A DNA stretch of 64,000 nucleotides from Bacteroidaceae bacterium (GTDB taxonomy: Bacteria > Bacteroidota > Bacteroidia > Bacteroidales > Bacteroidaceae): positions 223,541-287,540 of the forward strand of contig CABIVS010000003.1 of the NCBI GenBank assembly GCA_902362375.1, in the 5' to 3' direction. The number at the start of each line of letters is the position of its first letter. Positions within the stretch are counted from its first letter, which is position 1. Below, piece by piece: positions 55,272 to 64,000 of the stretch. The position numbers and the translations under genes were made by a program. The notes beneath the pieces were generated by a model that did no database searches, was not told the origin of the DNA, and worked only from the letters and a program-made list of their open reading frames with translations.

Positions 55272-56018
55272 ATGAAAAAGATAGTATTGCTCCGTCATGG
55301 AGAAAGTGCATGGAACAAAGAGAATCGTTTCACCGGTTGGACCGACGTAGACCTGACAGAAAAAGGGGTTGCCGAAGCCGAAAAAGCCGGAGAAACATTG
55401 AAAGAGTATGGCTTTAATTTTGATAAAGCATACACCTCTTATTTAAAACGTGCAGTGAAAACGTTGAATTGCGTACTCGATAAAATGAATCTCGACTGGA
55501 TTCCTGTCGAAAAGAACTGGCGTCTGAACGAGAAACATTATGGTGACTTACAGGGATTGAATAAAGCCGAGACTGCCGGGAAGTATGGTGAAGAACAAGT
55601 GCTCATCTGGCGCCGTAGTTATGATATAGCCCCCAATCCACTTTCGGAAAAAGATTTGAGAAATCCGCATTTTGATTACCGTTATCATGAAGTGCCCGAT
55701 GCAGAATTACCTCGCACGGAATCGTTGAAAGATACCATTGAACGTATTATGCCTTATTGGGAAAGTGATATATTTCCTAGTCTGAAAACAGCTCATACGC
55801 TGTTGGTGGTCGCTCATGGCAATAGTTTGAGAGGCATCATCAAGCATCTAAAAAACATCTCCGATGAAGATATTGTCAAACTGAATCTACCTACGGCTGT
55901 GCCTTACGTATTTGAGTTTGATGAAAACCTGAATGTATCCAACGACTACTTCCTGGGAAATCCGGAAGAGATTAAAAAGCTAATGGAGGCAGTTGCCAAT
56001 CAGGGAAAGAAAAAATAA
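55272..56018 (+). CDS. gpmA: 2,3-bisphosphoglycerate-dependent phosphoglycerate mutase
   Basis: 248 aa. Interconverts 3- and 2-phosphoglycerate. Phosphohistidine His9 lies in [15 protein letters not shown]; other marks are [23 protein letters not shown]-type helix [48 protein letters not shown] and [11 protein letters not shown] with the second His. Adjacent to aldolase, consistent with a glycolytic cluster. 27 bp separate it from the aldolase gene. Confidence 0.96.
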   Translation: MKKIVLLRHGESAWNKENRFTGWTDVDLTEKGVAEAEKAGETLKEYGFNFDKAYTSYLKRAVKTLNCVLDKMNLDWIPVEKNWRLNEKHYGDLQGLNKAETAGKYGEEQVLIWRRSYDIAPNPLSEKDLRNPHFDYRYHEVPDAELPRTESLKDTIERIMPYWESDIFPSLKTAHTLLVVAHGNSLRGIIKHLKNISDEDIVKLNLPTAVPYVFEFDENLNVSNDYFLGNPEEIKKLMEAVANQGKKK

Positions 56019-56045
56019 AATAGTTACATATTAAAAAGTAAAGTT

Positions 56046-57098
56046 ATGAGTAAAGTAGTTGAGTTATTAAGAGATCAGGCCTGTTATTATTTGGAACATA
56101 CCTGTGAAACCATCGATAAATCATTAATTCATGTTCCGTCTCCCGATACGATAGATAAAATCTGGATTGATTCGGATCGAAACATTAGAGTATTAAACAA
56201 CCTGCAATCTCTGTTGGGACATGGACGGTTGGCAAATACCGGTTATGTGTCTATACTTCCTGTCGATCAGGACATCGAACATACTGCCGGAGCATCATTT
56301 GCTCCCAATCCGATCTATTTCGATCCTGAAAATATTGTGAAACTGGCTATTGAAGGCGGTTGTAACGGAGTAGCTTCCACGTTTGGAATTCTTGGATCCG
56401 TAGCACGTAAATATGCGCATAAGATACCCTTCATTGTGAAATTGAACCACAATGAACTGCTCTCTTATCCGAATAGCTTCGACCAGGTGTTGTTTGGCAC
56501 TGTCAAAGAAGCCTGGAATATGGGAGCGGTGGCCGTAGGAGCTACTATTTATTTTGGCTCGGAACAGAGTCGCCGTCAACTGGTAGAGATTGCCGAAGCT
56601 TTTGAATATGCTCACGAATTGGGTATGGCAACCATCCTCTGGTGTTACCTGCGTAACAATGATTTTAAGAAAGGTGCAGTCGATTACCATGCTGCCGCCG
56701 ACCTGACAGGTCAGGCCGACCGCTTGGGAGTGACTATCAAAGCTGACATTGTGAAACAGAAACTTCCTACTAATAATGGTGGCTTCAAAGCCATTGGTTT
56801 CGGAAAGATCGACGAGCGTATGTATACCGAACTGGCTTCCGAACATCCGATTGACCTTTGCCGTTACCAGGTAGCCAACGGCTATATGGGACGTGTAGGC
56901 TTGATTAATTCGGGTGGAGAATCTCATGGTTCTTCCGATTTGCGTGATGCTGTCATTACAGCCGTAGTCAACAAACGTGCCGGAGGTATGGGATTGATTA
57001 GCGGACGTAAAGCATTCCAGAAGCCAATGAACGAAGGAGTAGAATTATTGAATGCCATTCAGGATGTATATCTTGATCCGTCAATTACGATCGCTTAA
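56046..57098 (+). CDS. Class I fructose-bisphosphate aldolase
   Basis: 350 aa, DhnA/FbaB type that forms a Schiff base. Splits fructose 1,6-bisphosphate. Core features: [114 protein letters not shown] and the C-terminal [20 protein letters not shown]. No metal site of class II. Between gpmA and transaldolase. Confidence 0.93.
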   Translation: MSKVVELLRDQACYYLEHTCETIDKSLIHVPSPDTIDKIWIDSDRNIRVLNNLQSLLGHGRLANTGYVSILPVDQDIEHTAGASFAPNPIYFDPENIVKLAIEGGCNGVASTFGILGSVARKYAHKIPFIVKLNHNELLSYPNSFDQVLFGTVKEAWNMGAVAVGATIYFGSEQSRRQLVEIAEAFEYAHELGMATILWCYLRNNDFKKGAVDYHAAADLTGQADRLGVTIKADIVKQKLPTNNGGFKAIGFGKIDERMYTELASEHPIDLCRYQVANGYMGRVGLINSGGESHGSSDLRDAVITAVVNKRAGGMGLISGRKAFQKPMNEGVELLNAIQDVYLDPSITIA

Positions 57099-57123
57099 TC
57101 AGGGATGAATAGAAATAAATTCT

Positions 57124-57131
57124 TATCTTTG
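57124..57131 (+). promoter_or_regulatory. -7 box for the transaldolase gene
   Basis: TATCTTTG, 35 nt before the ATG at 57166, so the gene may also be transcribed on its own. Confidence 0.5.
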
Positions 57132-57165
57132 ACTATTAGATCGTTAACCATTAAAAATTAAGAGT

Positions 57166-57822
57166 ATGAAGTTTTTTATTGACACAGCTAATCTGGAGCA
57201 GATTCAGGAGGCTTATGACCTCGGAGTACTTGACGGTGTGACTACCAACCCTTCGTTGATGGCGAAAGAAGGTATTAAAGGAACGCAGAATCAGCGTGAA
57301 CATTACGTCAAGATATGTAAGATCGTTGAGGGAGATGTAAGTGCCGAGGTGATAGCAACTGATTATGAAGGGATGATTCGTGAGGGCGAGGAACTTGCCG
57401 CACTCAATCCGCATATCGTAGTAAAGGTTCCTTGTATTGCTGATGGAATCAAAGCTATCAAACATTTCACGCAGAAAGGAATCCGTACCAATTGTACGTT
57501 AGTGTTTTCTGTAGGACAGGCATTGCTGGCTGCTAAAGCCGGAGCTACCTATGTTTCACCTTTTGTCGGCCGTCTGGACGATATTTGTGAAGATGGGGTG
57601 AAGCTGGTGGGAGATATCGTACGTATGTATCGTACGTATGATTATAAAACACAGGTGTTGGCTGCTTCTATTCGCAATACAAAACATATTATCGAATGTG
57701 TAGAAGTAGGAGCTGACGTGGCTACTTGTCCGTTGAGTGCTATCAAAGGATTGCTCAATCATCCGTTAACTGATTCAGGATTGAAGAAGTTTCTGGAGGA
57801 TTATAAGAAAGTGAATGGCTGA
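57166..57822 (+). CDS. Transaldolase-like protein (short TalC/FSA type)
   Basis: 218 aa, the length of the small transaldolase/fructose-6-phosphate aldolase group. Schiff-base Lys87 lies in [10 protein letters not shown]; other marks: [66 protein letters not shown] and [19 protein letters not shown]. Nonoxidative pentose phosphate role likely; this group usually acts as transaldolase despite the FSA name. It follows the aldolase after 67 bp and ends at a terminator. Confidence 0.93.
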   Translation: MKFFIDTANLEQIQEAYDLGVLDGVTTNPSLMAKEGIKGTQNQREHYVKICKIVEGDVSAEVIATDYEGMIREGEELAALNPHIVVKVPCIADGIKAIKHFTQKGIRTNCTLVFSVGQALLAAKAGATYVSPFVGRLDDICEDGVKLVGDIVRMYRTYDYKTQVLAASIRNTKHIIECVEVGADVATCPLSAIKGLLNHPLTDSGLKKFLEDYKKVNG

Positions 57823-57852
57823 ATGTAAGTGAGATGCAATGATAAAATGGGT

Positions 57853-57903
57853 GGTGAACATCATCGTGGATATTTTTTGTCCGCATGATGTTCACCTTTT
57901 TTA
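57853..57903 (+). terminator. Terminator of the glycolytic gene cluster
   Basis: GGTGAACATCAT / ATGATGTTCACC stem (12 bp, perfect) extended by GTGGA/TCCGC, followed by six T. It abuts the stop of the convergent hybrid sensor gene. Confidence 0.9.
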
Positions 57904-60900
57904 TTTTCCTTCTTTCCTTTTTTGTTTCTGTTTTTCTTTGTATTGAGTCGGCGTTTCTCCTGTGTATTGTTTGAAAGCCGTACTGAAATAGCGTGAAGTA
58001 GTAAATCCGATCTTCTCGGCAATTTCCGTAAAAGACATATCCGTATGAGTGATGAATGTGATCGCTTTCTCCATCCGGAATTTATTGATGTAATCATTGG
58101 CTCCCATATCGGTTAGAGCTTTCAGCTTATTGTAAAGGGAAGCCCGGCTCATTCCTATTTCTTTGCAAATAAGAGTGACATCCAGATTGCTGTTATCCAG
58201 ATTCTCCTGAATAATTTTATTCAGTTTCAACAGGAAGGTTTCATCTGCCTGGCTGAATGTGCTTTCTTCCGGTGCAGGAACCAATCCTGCATTTAAATAT
58301 CTCTTCTTGATAGATTCGCGGTTTCTTAACCGGTTACGAATGATTTCCATTAACATTTCTATCTCAAAAGGCTTTGTAAGATAGGCGTCTGCTCCATTCT
58401 TATAACCACTTAACTGGCTTTGTTTATCATCTCTTGCTGTCAGCAGTACAATAGGAATGTGACTGATGGTAATGTCTTCCTTGATGTTTTTACAAAGTTC
58501 ATATCCATTCATTCTCGGCATCATCACGTCACTGACGATAATATCCGGAGTATGGCTTCTGGTCAGTTGGAGGGCTTCCACACCGTCCGAAGCAATGATT
58601 ATCCGTTTGAAATATTCTCCCAGTGACTTTTTTAGGAAATCCGTCAGGTCCGGATTATCATCCACCACCAATATACTGTAAAAACTCGTATCGAAATTAC
58701 TCTCCTCCGGCAATTGTTCTTTACTGTCATCGCTCATCAATTCGTTCAGATAGGCTTTCGGTTGGCAGATAATCTCTTCTGATTGTTGGCGAAGTGGGAG
58801 TTCAAAGAAGAATGTTGCACCGGCTTCCTGATTGTCTAGGGCACCGATGGAACCTCCGTGTAATTCGACCAGAATCCTGGAATAGGATAATCCGATTCCT
58901 GTCCCGCTCTGTTCTCCTGTACCCTGATAGAAACGGGTGAAGAGTTTCTGCGTATTTACTTGTTTGAGACCGTTTCCCTGATCTATGATGGAGACACGGA
59001 CCCTGTTTTCCTCTGAAAGCAACTCCGAAGTAATGATTATTTCTGCATCTTGCGGACTGTGTTTTAAGGCGTTGATAAGCAGATTGCTTAGAATAATCTC
59101 ACACTTGTCTTTATCGAAACTAACAGTGTCGATATGCGGGTCAAGCTGATAACGGATACATACGTTCTTTGCTTCGCCTTCACTGGTGAAATCTTGTGAT
59201 ACATGTTCAATCCATTGATTGAGAGCGTATGGTTGTATCTGCAATTTGCTTTCTCCAACCTCCATCTTACGCACATCAAGTACCATATTGATAAGATTCT
59301 TCATTCGCTGTGACTGGCGATATATCGCTTTTATAGGTAGATATTGTGTATCTTCGGCAGAAAGCGATTTCAATATTCGGCTAAGTGGCGCATGTATGAG
59401 AGTCAATGGGGTACGCAGTTCGTGACTGATATTAATAAGGAAGCGCACTTTTTCTTCGTACACCTGTTGCTCATGTTCCTTCATTGCCCATTTCAGCTTT
59501 TCCTCTTTGCGTTTTAACGTTCTTCGGAAAGTTTCGATGACAGCAGCAGTAATGAACACTGCACAACTAATGATGAACCACCATGTCCGATACCAGGGAG
59601 GGAGAATCGTCAGTTCCAGTACCTCTTGACTGGGAATCCAACTACCATCTTTCGCTGTGCAGGAAGCCATGATCTTGTAACTTCCCGGAGGAAGTGAGCG
59701 TATGGCCAATTCGGGATTATATGATTCGATTTGCTGATCGTTCAGTCCTTCTATCTGATATCTGTATACTTTCTGCCGGAAGATATCTTTTTCTTTCGAC
59801 ATGATCCGAATGGTTATATTACTGTTCCAGGGAGCAGAAATTCCTATAGGGTTACTACTTAGCTTATCATTAACGGATTCTCCGTTGATAACCACATCCG
59901 AGAGTTGTAATTGCGGGAATTCGGAAGTGATTAAGGGCAAGTTGCTGTTAATATGCAGTAATCCTTTCACACCTCCCATATAGATATTCCCCTGTGAACT
60001 TAATAAACGGGGCTTGGATAGGTACTCATTCTGAATGACACCGTCGGATTCACCGAATAGAACAAATTTTCTTTCTTTGATTAACCAGGCGAAAAGCATA
60101 TTGTCAGTTCCTATCCAGACTTTTCCTTGCTGGTCGCATACTATCAGAGTGACTTCTTCAAAGAGGGAGGTTGGTATCGGAGTTTGTTCTTGAGTGACAG
60201 GGTTATAATGTATTAGTCCGTAATTGTTTCCTATCCAGAAATTTCCATATTCATCTCGTGAGACAGAATTAATCAATGTGTCTTTACTGCATTGAAATAT
60301 TATTTCGAGGCGGTTGGTACGGTTGTCCAGACAGAAGATATGTTTGCTGTCGTTCAGATATGTGTTATTCTGACTATTTGCTATAGGCAAAATGGTACCG
60401 ATAATGTCTGCTCCTTGTTGTTCGGTAGCAATACTGAATGTTTGTTCTTTCAAGTTGTATTGGTAGATATGGTCTCCCAATAGCAGTACACTATGGGGGG
60501 AATTGAGGAATAGGTTTACTGTTTTTCCCCGGCTTCCGAGACGTTTGGAAGTTTCGGGATCAATAATAATAAAAGGAGTCTTCTTTCCCGTTGACGGGTT
60601 GAAAACAAATACGCCCTGTGAGAAAATAGAAAGCAATAGATTACCGGAGGTAAAAGGGCAGATAGAGGCAACTTTATCTTCCCATGTGGAAGGAAAGTGG
60701 GTGAACTTTTCTGTAAGGGGATTAAAAAGGTTAATACCTCCACCGTCCGTGCCTATCCAAATGCGACTATCAGATTCCTGATAGAGGCTTAGTACGGTAT
60801 TGTTACTTAATCCGCGGTCATTGCCCGGCAATACATCCGTATAAGTTTTCATGGAAACCTCCCGGATGCTGATAAGACCGTTGCGAATACTTCCTGCCCA

Positions 60901-61851
60901 TATATTATTGTTCCGGTCATTATAAAGACAGAGAATGGAGTTAGCGGGCAGTGAGTAGTTATCTCTTCCCGGTACATGCTCCAATAAAGAGAAATTTCCC
61001 GTTTCAGGTTCAAGAATATTGATGCCTCCTCCATCCGTTCCGATCCATATCTTCCCTTCCCGTTCAGCAAGACTTAAGACGACATTATTGCTTAAATCCG
61101 AGTTATGTGTGGTATACGAAGCCAATGGTCTTCCGTCATGGGAAAAACAGCTTATGCCTTCGTTGTAGGGGGCTATCCATATCCGGTTTTGTGAATCAAT
61201 AAGCATATTCATGATTTCCTTTCCGCAGTCAAAAGGAGGAGGTGTGTGTTTACCCGTATTTAAATCCAGAAGAAGTAATCCCTGCCATCGGCTGCAGCAA
61301 AGAAGAGTGTGCTCATTCCATAAACTTAGTAACGTGATATTGAAATTGGGCTCTCGATTAAACGTCTGTAAAAGGTGAAGAGAAGAATGCTGATAACTAT
61401 AGAAATAGACTTTGTTTTGCGAGCCGAATAAAACTCCGTCTTTCATTAAACAAGTCGAGTAGGCTACTATATTATTTCCTTTCTCGTCCGTAGGTATGAA
61501 GAAATCATCACTTTGCCGTTGATAACATGCCACTCCTTTTTCTGTCAGAATCCAGATGTTATTCAGTTTATCTTCTGTTATCTGATTGATTTGGTTGTGG
61601 GGGATGGAATGAGGGTTGTCTGCTTGATGAGTATACTTTTTAAGTTCGTGGCCGTCGTACCGTCCTAGTCCGGAACGGGTTCCAATCCATACAAAACCTT
61701 GTTCATCGGTCAGGATGCATCGTACGGTAGAAGGTAACCCGTCTTTCAGGGAGATTTGCTTGTAATAATAATGTCCGGCTTGAAGGGAGGGAACACCGAC
61801 AAACTGTATGATGAACGCTATACATAGCAGAATAAAGGTTCTTTTTCTCAT
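57901..61851 (-). CDS. Hybrid two-component system regulator (HTCS)
   Basis: 1316 aa, one-protein sensor and regulator. N-terminal signal (MRKRTFILLCIAFIIQFVG), then a periplasmic two-component propeller with repeats such as DEQGFVWIGTRSGLGRYDG, WIGTDGGGINILEP and WIGTDGGGINLF, and a Y_Y_Y domain (SLPPGSYKIMASCTAKDG). One membrane helix (WWFIISCAVFITAAVIETF). HisKA with NISHELRTPLTLIHAPLS, ATPase with NLLINALKHSP and GTGIGLSYSR, receiver with ILVVDDNPDL and SDVMMPRMNGYEL, and AraC-type HTH (ICKEIGMSRASLYNKLKAL; IAEKIGFTTSRYFSTAFKQY). Such proteins control polysaccharide loci; the target is not evident because no enzymes lie beside it. It could be the xylan regulator at a distance, which is speculative. 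Confidence 0.95.
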   Translation of the reverse strand: MRKRTFILLCIAFIIQFVGVPSLQAGHYYYKQISLKDGLPSTVRCILTDEQGFVWIGTRSGLGRYDGHELKKYTHQADNPHSIPHNQINQITEDKLNNIWILTEKGVACYQRQSDDFFIPTDEKGNNIVAYSTCLMKDGVLFGSQNKVYFYSYQHSSLHLLQTFNREPNFNITLLSLWNEHTLLCCSRWQGLLLLDLNTGKHTPPPFDCGKEIMNMLIDSQNRIWIAPYNEGISCFSHDGRPLASYTTHNSDLSNNVVLSLAEREGKIWIGTDGGGINILEPETGNFSLLEHVPGRDNYSLPANSILCLYNDRNNNIWAGSIRNGLISIREVSMKTYTDVLPGNDRGLSNNTVLSLYQESDSRIWIGTDGGGINLFNPLTEKFTHFPSTWEDKVASICPFTSGNLLLSIFSQGVFVFNPSTGKKTPFIIIDPETSKRLGSRGKTVNLFLNSPHSVLLLGDHIYQYNLKEQTFSIATEQQGADIIGTILPIANSQNNTYLNDSKHIFCLDNRTNRLEIIFQCSKDTLINSVSRDEYGNFWIGNNYGLIHYNPVTQEQTPIPTSLFEEVTLIVCDQQGKVWIGTDNMLFAWLIKERKFVLFGESDGVIQNEYLSKPRLLSSQGNIYMGGVKGLLHINSNLPLITSEFPQLQLSDVVINGESVNDKLSSNPIGISAPWNSNITIRIMSKEKDIFRQKVYRYQIEGLNDQQIESYNPELAIRSLPPGSYKIMASCTAKDGSWIPSQEVLELTILPPWYRTWWFIISCAVFITAAVIETFRRTLKRKEEKLKWAMKEHEQQVYEEKVRFLINISHELRTPLTLIHAPLSRILKSLSAEDTQYLPIKAIYRQSQRMKNLINMVLDVRKMEVGESKLQIQPYALNQWIEHVSQDFTSEGEAKNVCIRYQLDPHIDTVSFDKDKCEIILSNLLINALKHSPQDAEIIITSELLSEENRVRVSIIDQGNGLKQVNTQKLFTRFYQGTGEQSGTGIGLSYSRILVELHGGSIGALDNQEAGATFFFELPLRQQSEEIICQPKAYLNELMSDDSKEQLPEESNFDTSFYSILVVDDNPDLTDFLKKSLGEYFKRIIIASDGVEALQLTRSHTPDIIVSDVMMPRMNGYELCKNIKEDITISHIPIVLLTARDDKQSQLSGYKNGADAYLTKPFEIEMLMEIIRNRLRNRESIKKRYLNAGLVPAPEESTFSQADETFLLKLNKIIQENLDNSNLDVTLICKEIGMSRASLYNKLKALTDMGANDYINKFRMEKAITFITHTDMSFTEIAEKIGFTTSRYFSTAFKQYTGETPTQYKEKQKQKRKEGK

Positions 61852-61875
61852 GGTATTAGGTCAGTTAAACTGAAA

Positions 61876-61883
61876 CAAAGATA
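61876..61883 (-). promoter_or_regulatory. -7 box for the HTCS gene
   Basis: TATCTTTG on the minus strand, 25 nt before the ATG at 61851. Confidence 0.5.
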
Positions 61884-61957
61884 ATATATTCAAATGAATA
61901 TTTGTTAAGAAAGCAAACTTATTTTATTATTCCTTTGAGTCAGAGAATGGTGTTTAA

Positions 61958-62086
61958 CTGTTTTTCTCCTTGAGAGAAAGGACGCCGGACATTGACGTAC
62001 AAGAGATTATCAAGATGTTCCACCCTGAAATGAGAAGATTGAAGCCGACAGGTGTCGGTTTAGTGAATGTACCATGTCAGGGATGA
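61958..62086 (+). pseudogene. Possible gene remnant
   Basis: An open frame without a good start codon (TTG at 61970, ATG at 62015) reads LRERTPDIDVQEIIKMFHPE and then MRRLKPTGVGLVNVPCQG before a TGA at 62084. The codon pattern looks coding rather than intergenic, but I recognise no family. It could be the debris of a gene displaced by the regulators on either side, or a chance frame. Confidence 0.25.
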
Positions 62087-62176
62087 AAATCGTCTCGTTT
62101 ATATTTTAGCTTTTCCCTTTTAGTCCTCTTTTTTCGTTTTAATGCCTTAAAATGATTTGCCAATGAATAAATGTAG

Positions 62177-62184
62177 TAATTTTG
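62177..62184 (+). promoter_or_regulatory. -7 box for the LytS/LytTR pair
   Basis: TAATTTTG with a TTTG at 62156-62159 (17-nt gap); 17 nt before the ATG at 62201. Confidence 0.55.
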
Positions 62185-62200
62185 TGGAAAATATCAGATT

Positions 62201-63217
62201 ATGAATGTATTGAATTCCTATATACCACGAAAATTGCCGATTGTCGCTTTAATCTGCACATTGTTTATCACATACCCTAACGTGGTGTGGATTCCGTGGA
62301 ATCTGGCACGGCTGAATGTTGGTGAAGAACCCGGATTTTGGTTTTTTTTTGCATTTCGCATGCTCTATTTCTACGGCTTGTTCTACTTTCAATTAAGATA
62401 TAATGTACGTAGAGTAAGTAATATGTCGTTCACGGCACGTTTCGGACGGAATTTTCTGTATACGCTGGTCGGATGTGCCGCATTTGTTGGGTTGTCATAC
62501 GGCTTGCCCTTGCTGGGCGTTCAGACAGGATATGTGGGCAACATCCTTCTGTTTCAATTTTTTGTGGTGTGCCTGCTTTGCACTTTTATCGGGTACATAT
62601 CGGTACTATATGACAGCCAGAGAGAAAAAGAACAGGAGATAGAACAGCTCCGCATCGAGAACTTGCAAAGCCGCTGCGACGCCCTTGCCAATCAAATCAA
62701 TCCGCATTTCTTTTTCAATTCGCTCAACGGGATATCTTCTTTGATTAGAAAAGGAAACGATGATAACACGTTGCTTTATGTAACGAAGCTGTCGGACATT
62801 TTCCGCTATATTCTGCAAAGCGACAGAAAAGGAGTTGTGTCATTGGGCGAAGAACTGACATTCATCCGTTCCTTCATGCATGTGATGGAAGTGAGGTTCG
62901 AAGGTAAACTGACCTGTTCGATCAATGTCCCCGAGAAAGATCACGAACTGATGTTGCCTGTACTCTCGTTGCTGCCTCTTATAGAGAACGTGACGGTACA
63001 CAATCAGATAGACAGCGATCACCGGATGAATATCAGCATCAGGATGAACGGAGGCGAATTGGAAATATCCAATCCGGTATATCCCAAACTCGCCCCGCCA
63101 GACACGAATGGCATCGGTTTGCAAAACCTGTGTAACCGTTTTGAACTGATGATGAAAAAAGAAATCCGTGTGGAAACGGATGGTGACACATTTAGTGTAT
63201 ATCTCCCGTTAAGATAA
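62201..63217 (+). CDS. LytS/YehU-type sensor histidine kinase
   Basis: 338 aa. Four hydrophobic segments in the first 135 residues (IVALICTLFITYPNVVW; WFFFAFRMLYFYGLFYF; FLYTLVGCAAFVGLSYG; ILLFQFFVVCLLCTFIGYI), then a coiled stretch and the His_kinase domain with His169 in ANQINPHFFFNSLNGISSLI, followed by a degenerate ATPase domain (LLPLIENVTVHNQ; NGIGLQNLCNRFELM). Pairs with the LytTR regulator 12 bp downstream. Ligand unknown. Confidence 0.93.
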   Translation: MNVLNSYIPRKLPIVALICTLFITYPNVVWIPWNLARLNVGEEPGFWFFFAFRMLYFYGLFYFQLRYNVRRVSNMSFTARFGRNFLYTLVGCAAFVGLSYGLPLLGVQTGYVGNILLFQFFVVCLLCTFIGYISVLYDSQREKEQEIEQLRIENLQSRCDALANQINPHFFFNSLNGISSLIRKGNDDNTLLYVTKLSDIFRYILQSDRKGVVSLGEELTFIRSFMHVMEVRFEGKLTCSINVPEKDHELMLPVLSLLPLIENVTVHNQIDSDHRMNISIRMNGGELEISNPVYPKLAPPDTNGIGLQNLCNRFELMMKKEIRVETDGDTFSVYLPLR

Positions 63218-63228
63218 TAGAAGAAACT

Positions 63229-63981
63229 ATGAGAGTATTGATAGTAGAAGATGAAACGGCGGCTTACGAGAACATGGTGAAGACTTTGCAGACAATAGAT
63301 CACACGATTGAGATTGCAGGCAATACGGAAAGCGTAAGTCGGACGGCGGAGTGGCTGCAAAATAACCCACAACCGGATTTGATATTTATGGACATACACC
63401 TGTCTGACGGTTCGGCATTCATGCTTTTCGACCGCATGAAAATCGAGACGCCGATTGTCTTTACCACGGCATACGACCAGTATGCCATAGATGCTTTTAG
63501 GGTAAACAGTATCGATTACTTGCTTAAACCGATTAAACCTGACGAGCTGCGAAGGGCTTTGGACAAGTTCCGCCGTTGGATGCCCGCTGATATGGGCGGT
63601 TATCTTTCCCGTCTGATGGCATTGGCTCCCAAACCGGTTTATAAGGATAAAATCTTGATTCCCTTACGTGATAAACTTCTGCCGGTATCGCTGGACGATG
63701 TCGCCTGTTTCTATACGACCAACAAGCAGACACTTGTCTGCCTGAAAAATGATGTGCAGTATGCGTATGCCAAGACATTGGAACAAATCATGACGATACT
63801 CAACCCATCCCGTTTCATCCGAGCGAACAAGCAGTATATCGTGGCGCGTGACAGCGTGAAGGAAATTATCATCTGGTTTGACAGCCGCCTGCTGGTAAAA
63901 CTGAATATAGAAACCCCCGAACCGATTTACATCAGCAAGAATCGGGCGACAGAGTTCAAAACATGGGTCGTTGAAGAATAA
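63229..63981 (+). CDS. LytTR-family response regulator
   Basis: 250 aa. Receiver domain 1-118 with acidic pocket in VEDET, phospho-acceptor Asp55 in LIFMDIHLSDG, Thr in VFTTAYDQYA and Lys in DYLLKPIKPDE. C-terminal LytTR DNA-binding domain (about 148-248: ILIPLRDKLLPVSLDDVACF, YTTNKQTLVCLKND, YAKTLEQIMTILNPSRFIRA). Cotranscribed with the LytS kinase. An ATG occupies the last three bases of the window (63998-64000), perhaps the next gene of the same operon. Confidence 0.94.
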   Translation: MRVLIVEDETAAYENMVKTLQTIDHTIEIAGNTESVSRTAEWLQNNPQPDLIFMDIHLSDGSAFMLFDRMKIETPIVFTTAYDQYAIDAFRVNSIDYLLKPIKPDELRRALDKFRRWMPADMGGYLSRLMALAPKPVYKDKILIPLRDKLLPVSLDDVACFYTTNKQTLVCLKNDVQYAYAKTLEQIMTILNPSRFIRANKQYIVARDSVKEIIIWFDSRLLVKLNIETPEPIYISKNRATEFKTWVVEE

Positions 63982-64000
63982 TTGCAAAACTAACGATATG

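Overview
The window reads as chromosomal DNA of a gut Bacteroides. Evidence: two SusC/SusD outer-membrane nutrient uptake pairs, a hybrid two-component system, many -7 boxes of the TAnnTTTG type in front of genes, few Shine-Dalgarno sequences, and a sodium-pumping methylmalonyl-CoA decarboxylase operon. The xylan genes (GH10, GH43, GH67) suggest a xylan-degrading species of the B. ovatus/xylanisolvens type; the species is inference.

Layout. 1-7.0 kb (mostly minus): a TPR lipoprotein-like gene cut by the window edge, the propionate-forming operon epimerase-mmdA-oadG-biotin carrier-oadB, and a GNAT-type acyltransferase. 7.1-12.5 kb: a SusC/SusD pair without enzymes. 12.5-16.4 kb: carbonic anhydrase, a small basic protein, nitroreductase, membrane protein, Rossmann protein, KDO-8-P phosphatase-like HAD and Maf. 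16.5-26.8 kb (minus): TPR protein, DUF418 membrane protein, porin plus orphan NMT1-type binding lipoprotein, pgk, nth, MFS transporter and pheS, with three different long intergenic inverted repeats in or near this block. 26.8-31 kb: a TonB-C protein, then an accessory stretch with an 893-bp noncoding region, an unusual regulator, a small acidic protein and a HigBA toxin-antitoxin pair, ending at tRNA-Ala(GGC). 31.1-34.0 kb: DUF4286, RuvC and a type I pullulanase lipoprotein. 34.2-41.9 kb: a xylan utilisation operon (esterase, symporter, GH10, GH43, GH67). 42-45.6 kb: ModF-like double ABC ATPase, PAS histidine kinase, and a broken copy of the ABC gene tail. 45.7-55 kb: ECF sigma, FecR anti-sigma, SusC with STN domain, SusD, zinc metalloprotease. 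55.2-57.9 kb: gpmA, class I aldolase, transaldolase. 57.9-64 kb: a hybrid two-component regulator, and a LytS/LytTR pair at the right edge.

The most unusual region is 27.9-29.65 kb. Six palindromes of the form GAAACTnnAGTTTC plus one half-site lie at a 22-bp period. Downstream are a promoter-like TATATTTG, a leader that can fold in two exclusive ways with G-U wobbles fitting a plus-strand RNA, and a 288-aa protein that joins an excisionase/MerR-type helix-turn-helix to what looks like an RNA polymerase alpha C-terminal domain. I do not recognise this locus as a described system. Other notable points are three direct repeats spaced exactly 21 bp before the xylan operon, a lamin-tail domain on the sodium pump gamma subunit, and small ORFs whose ends overlap intrinsic terminators.
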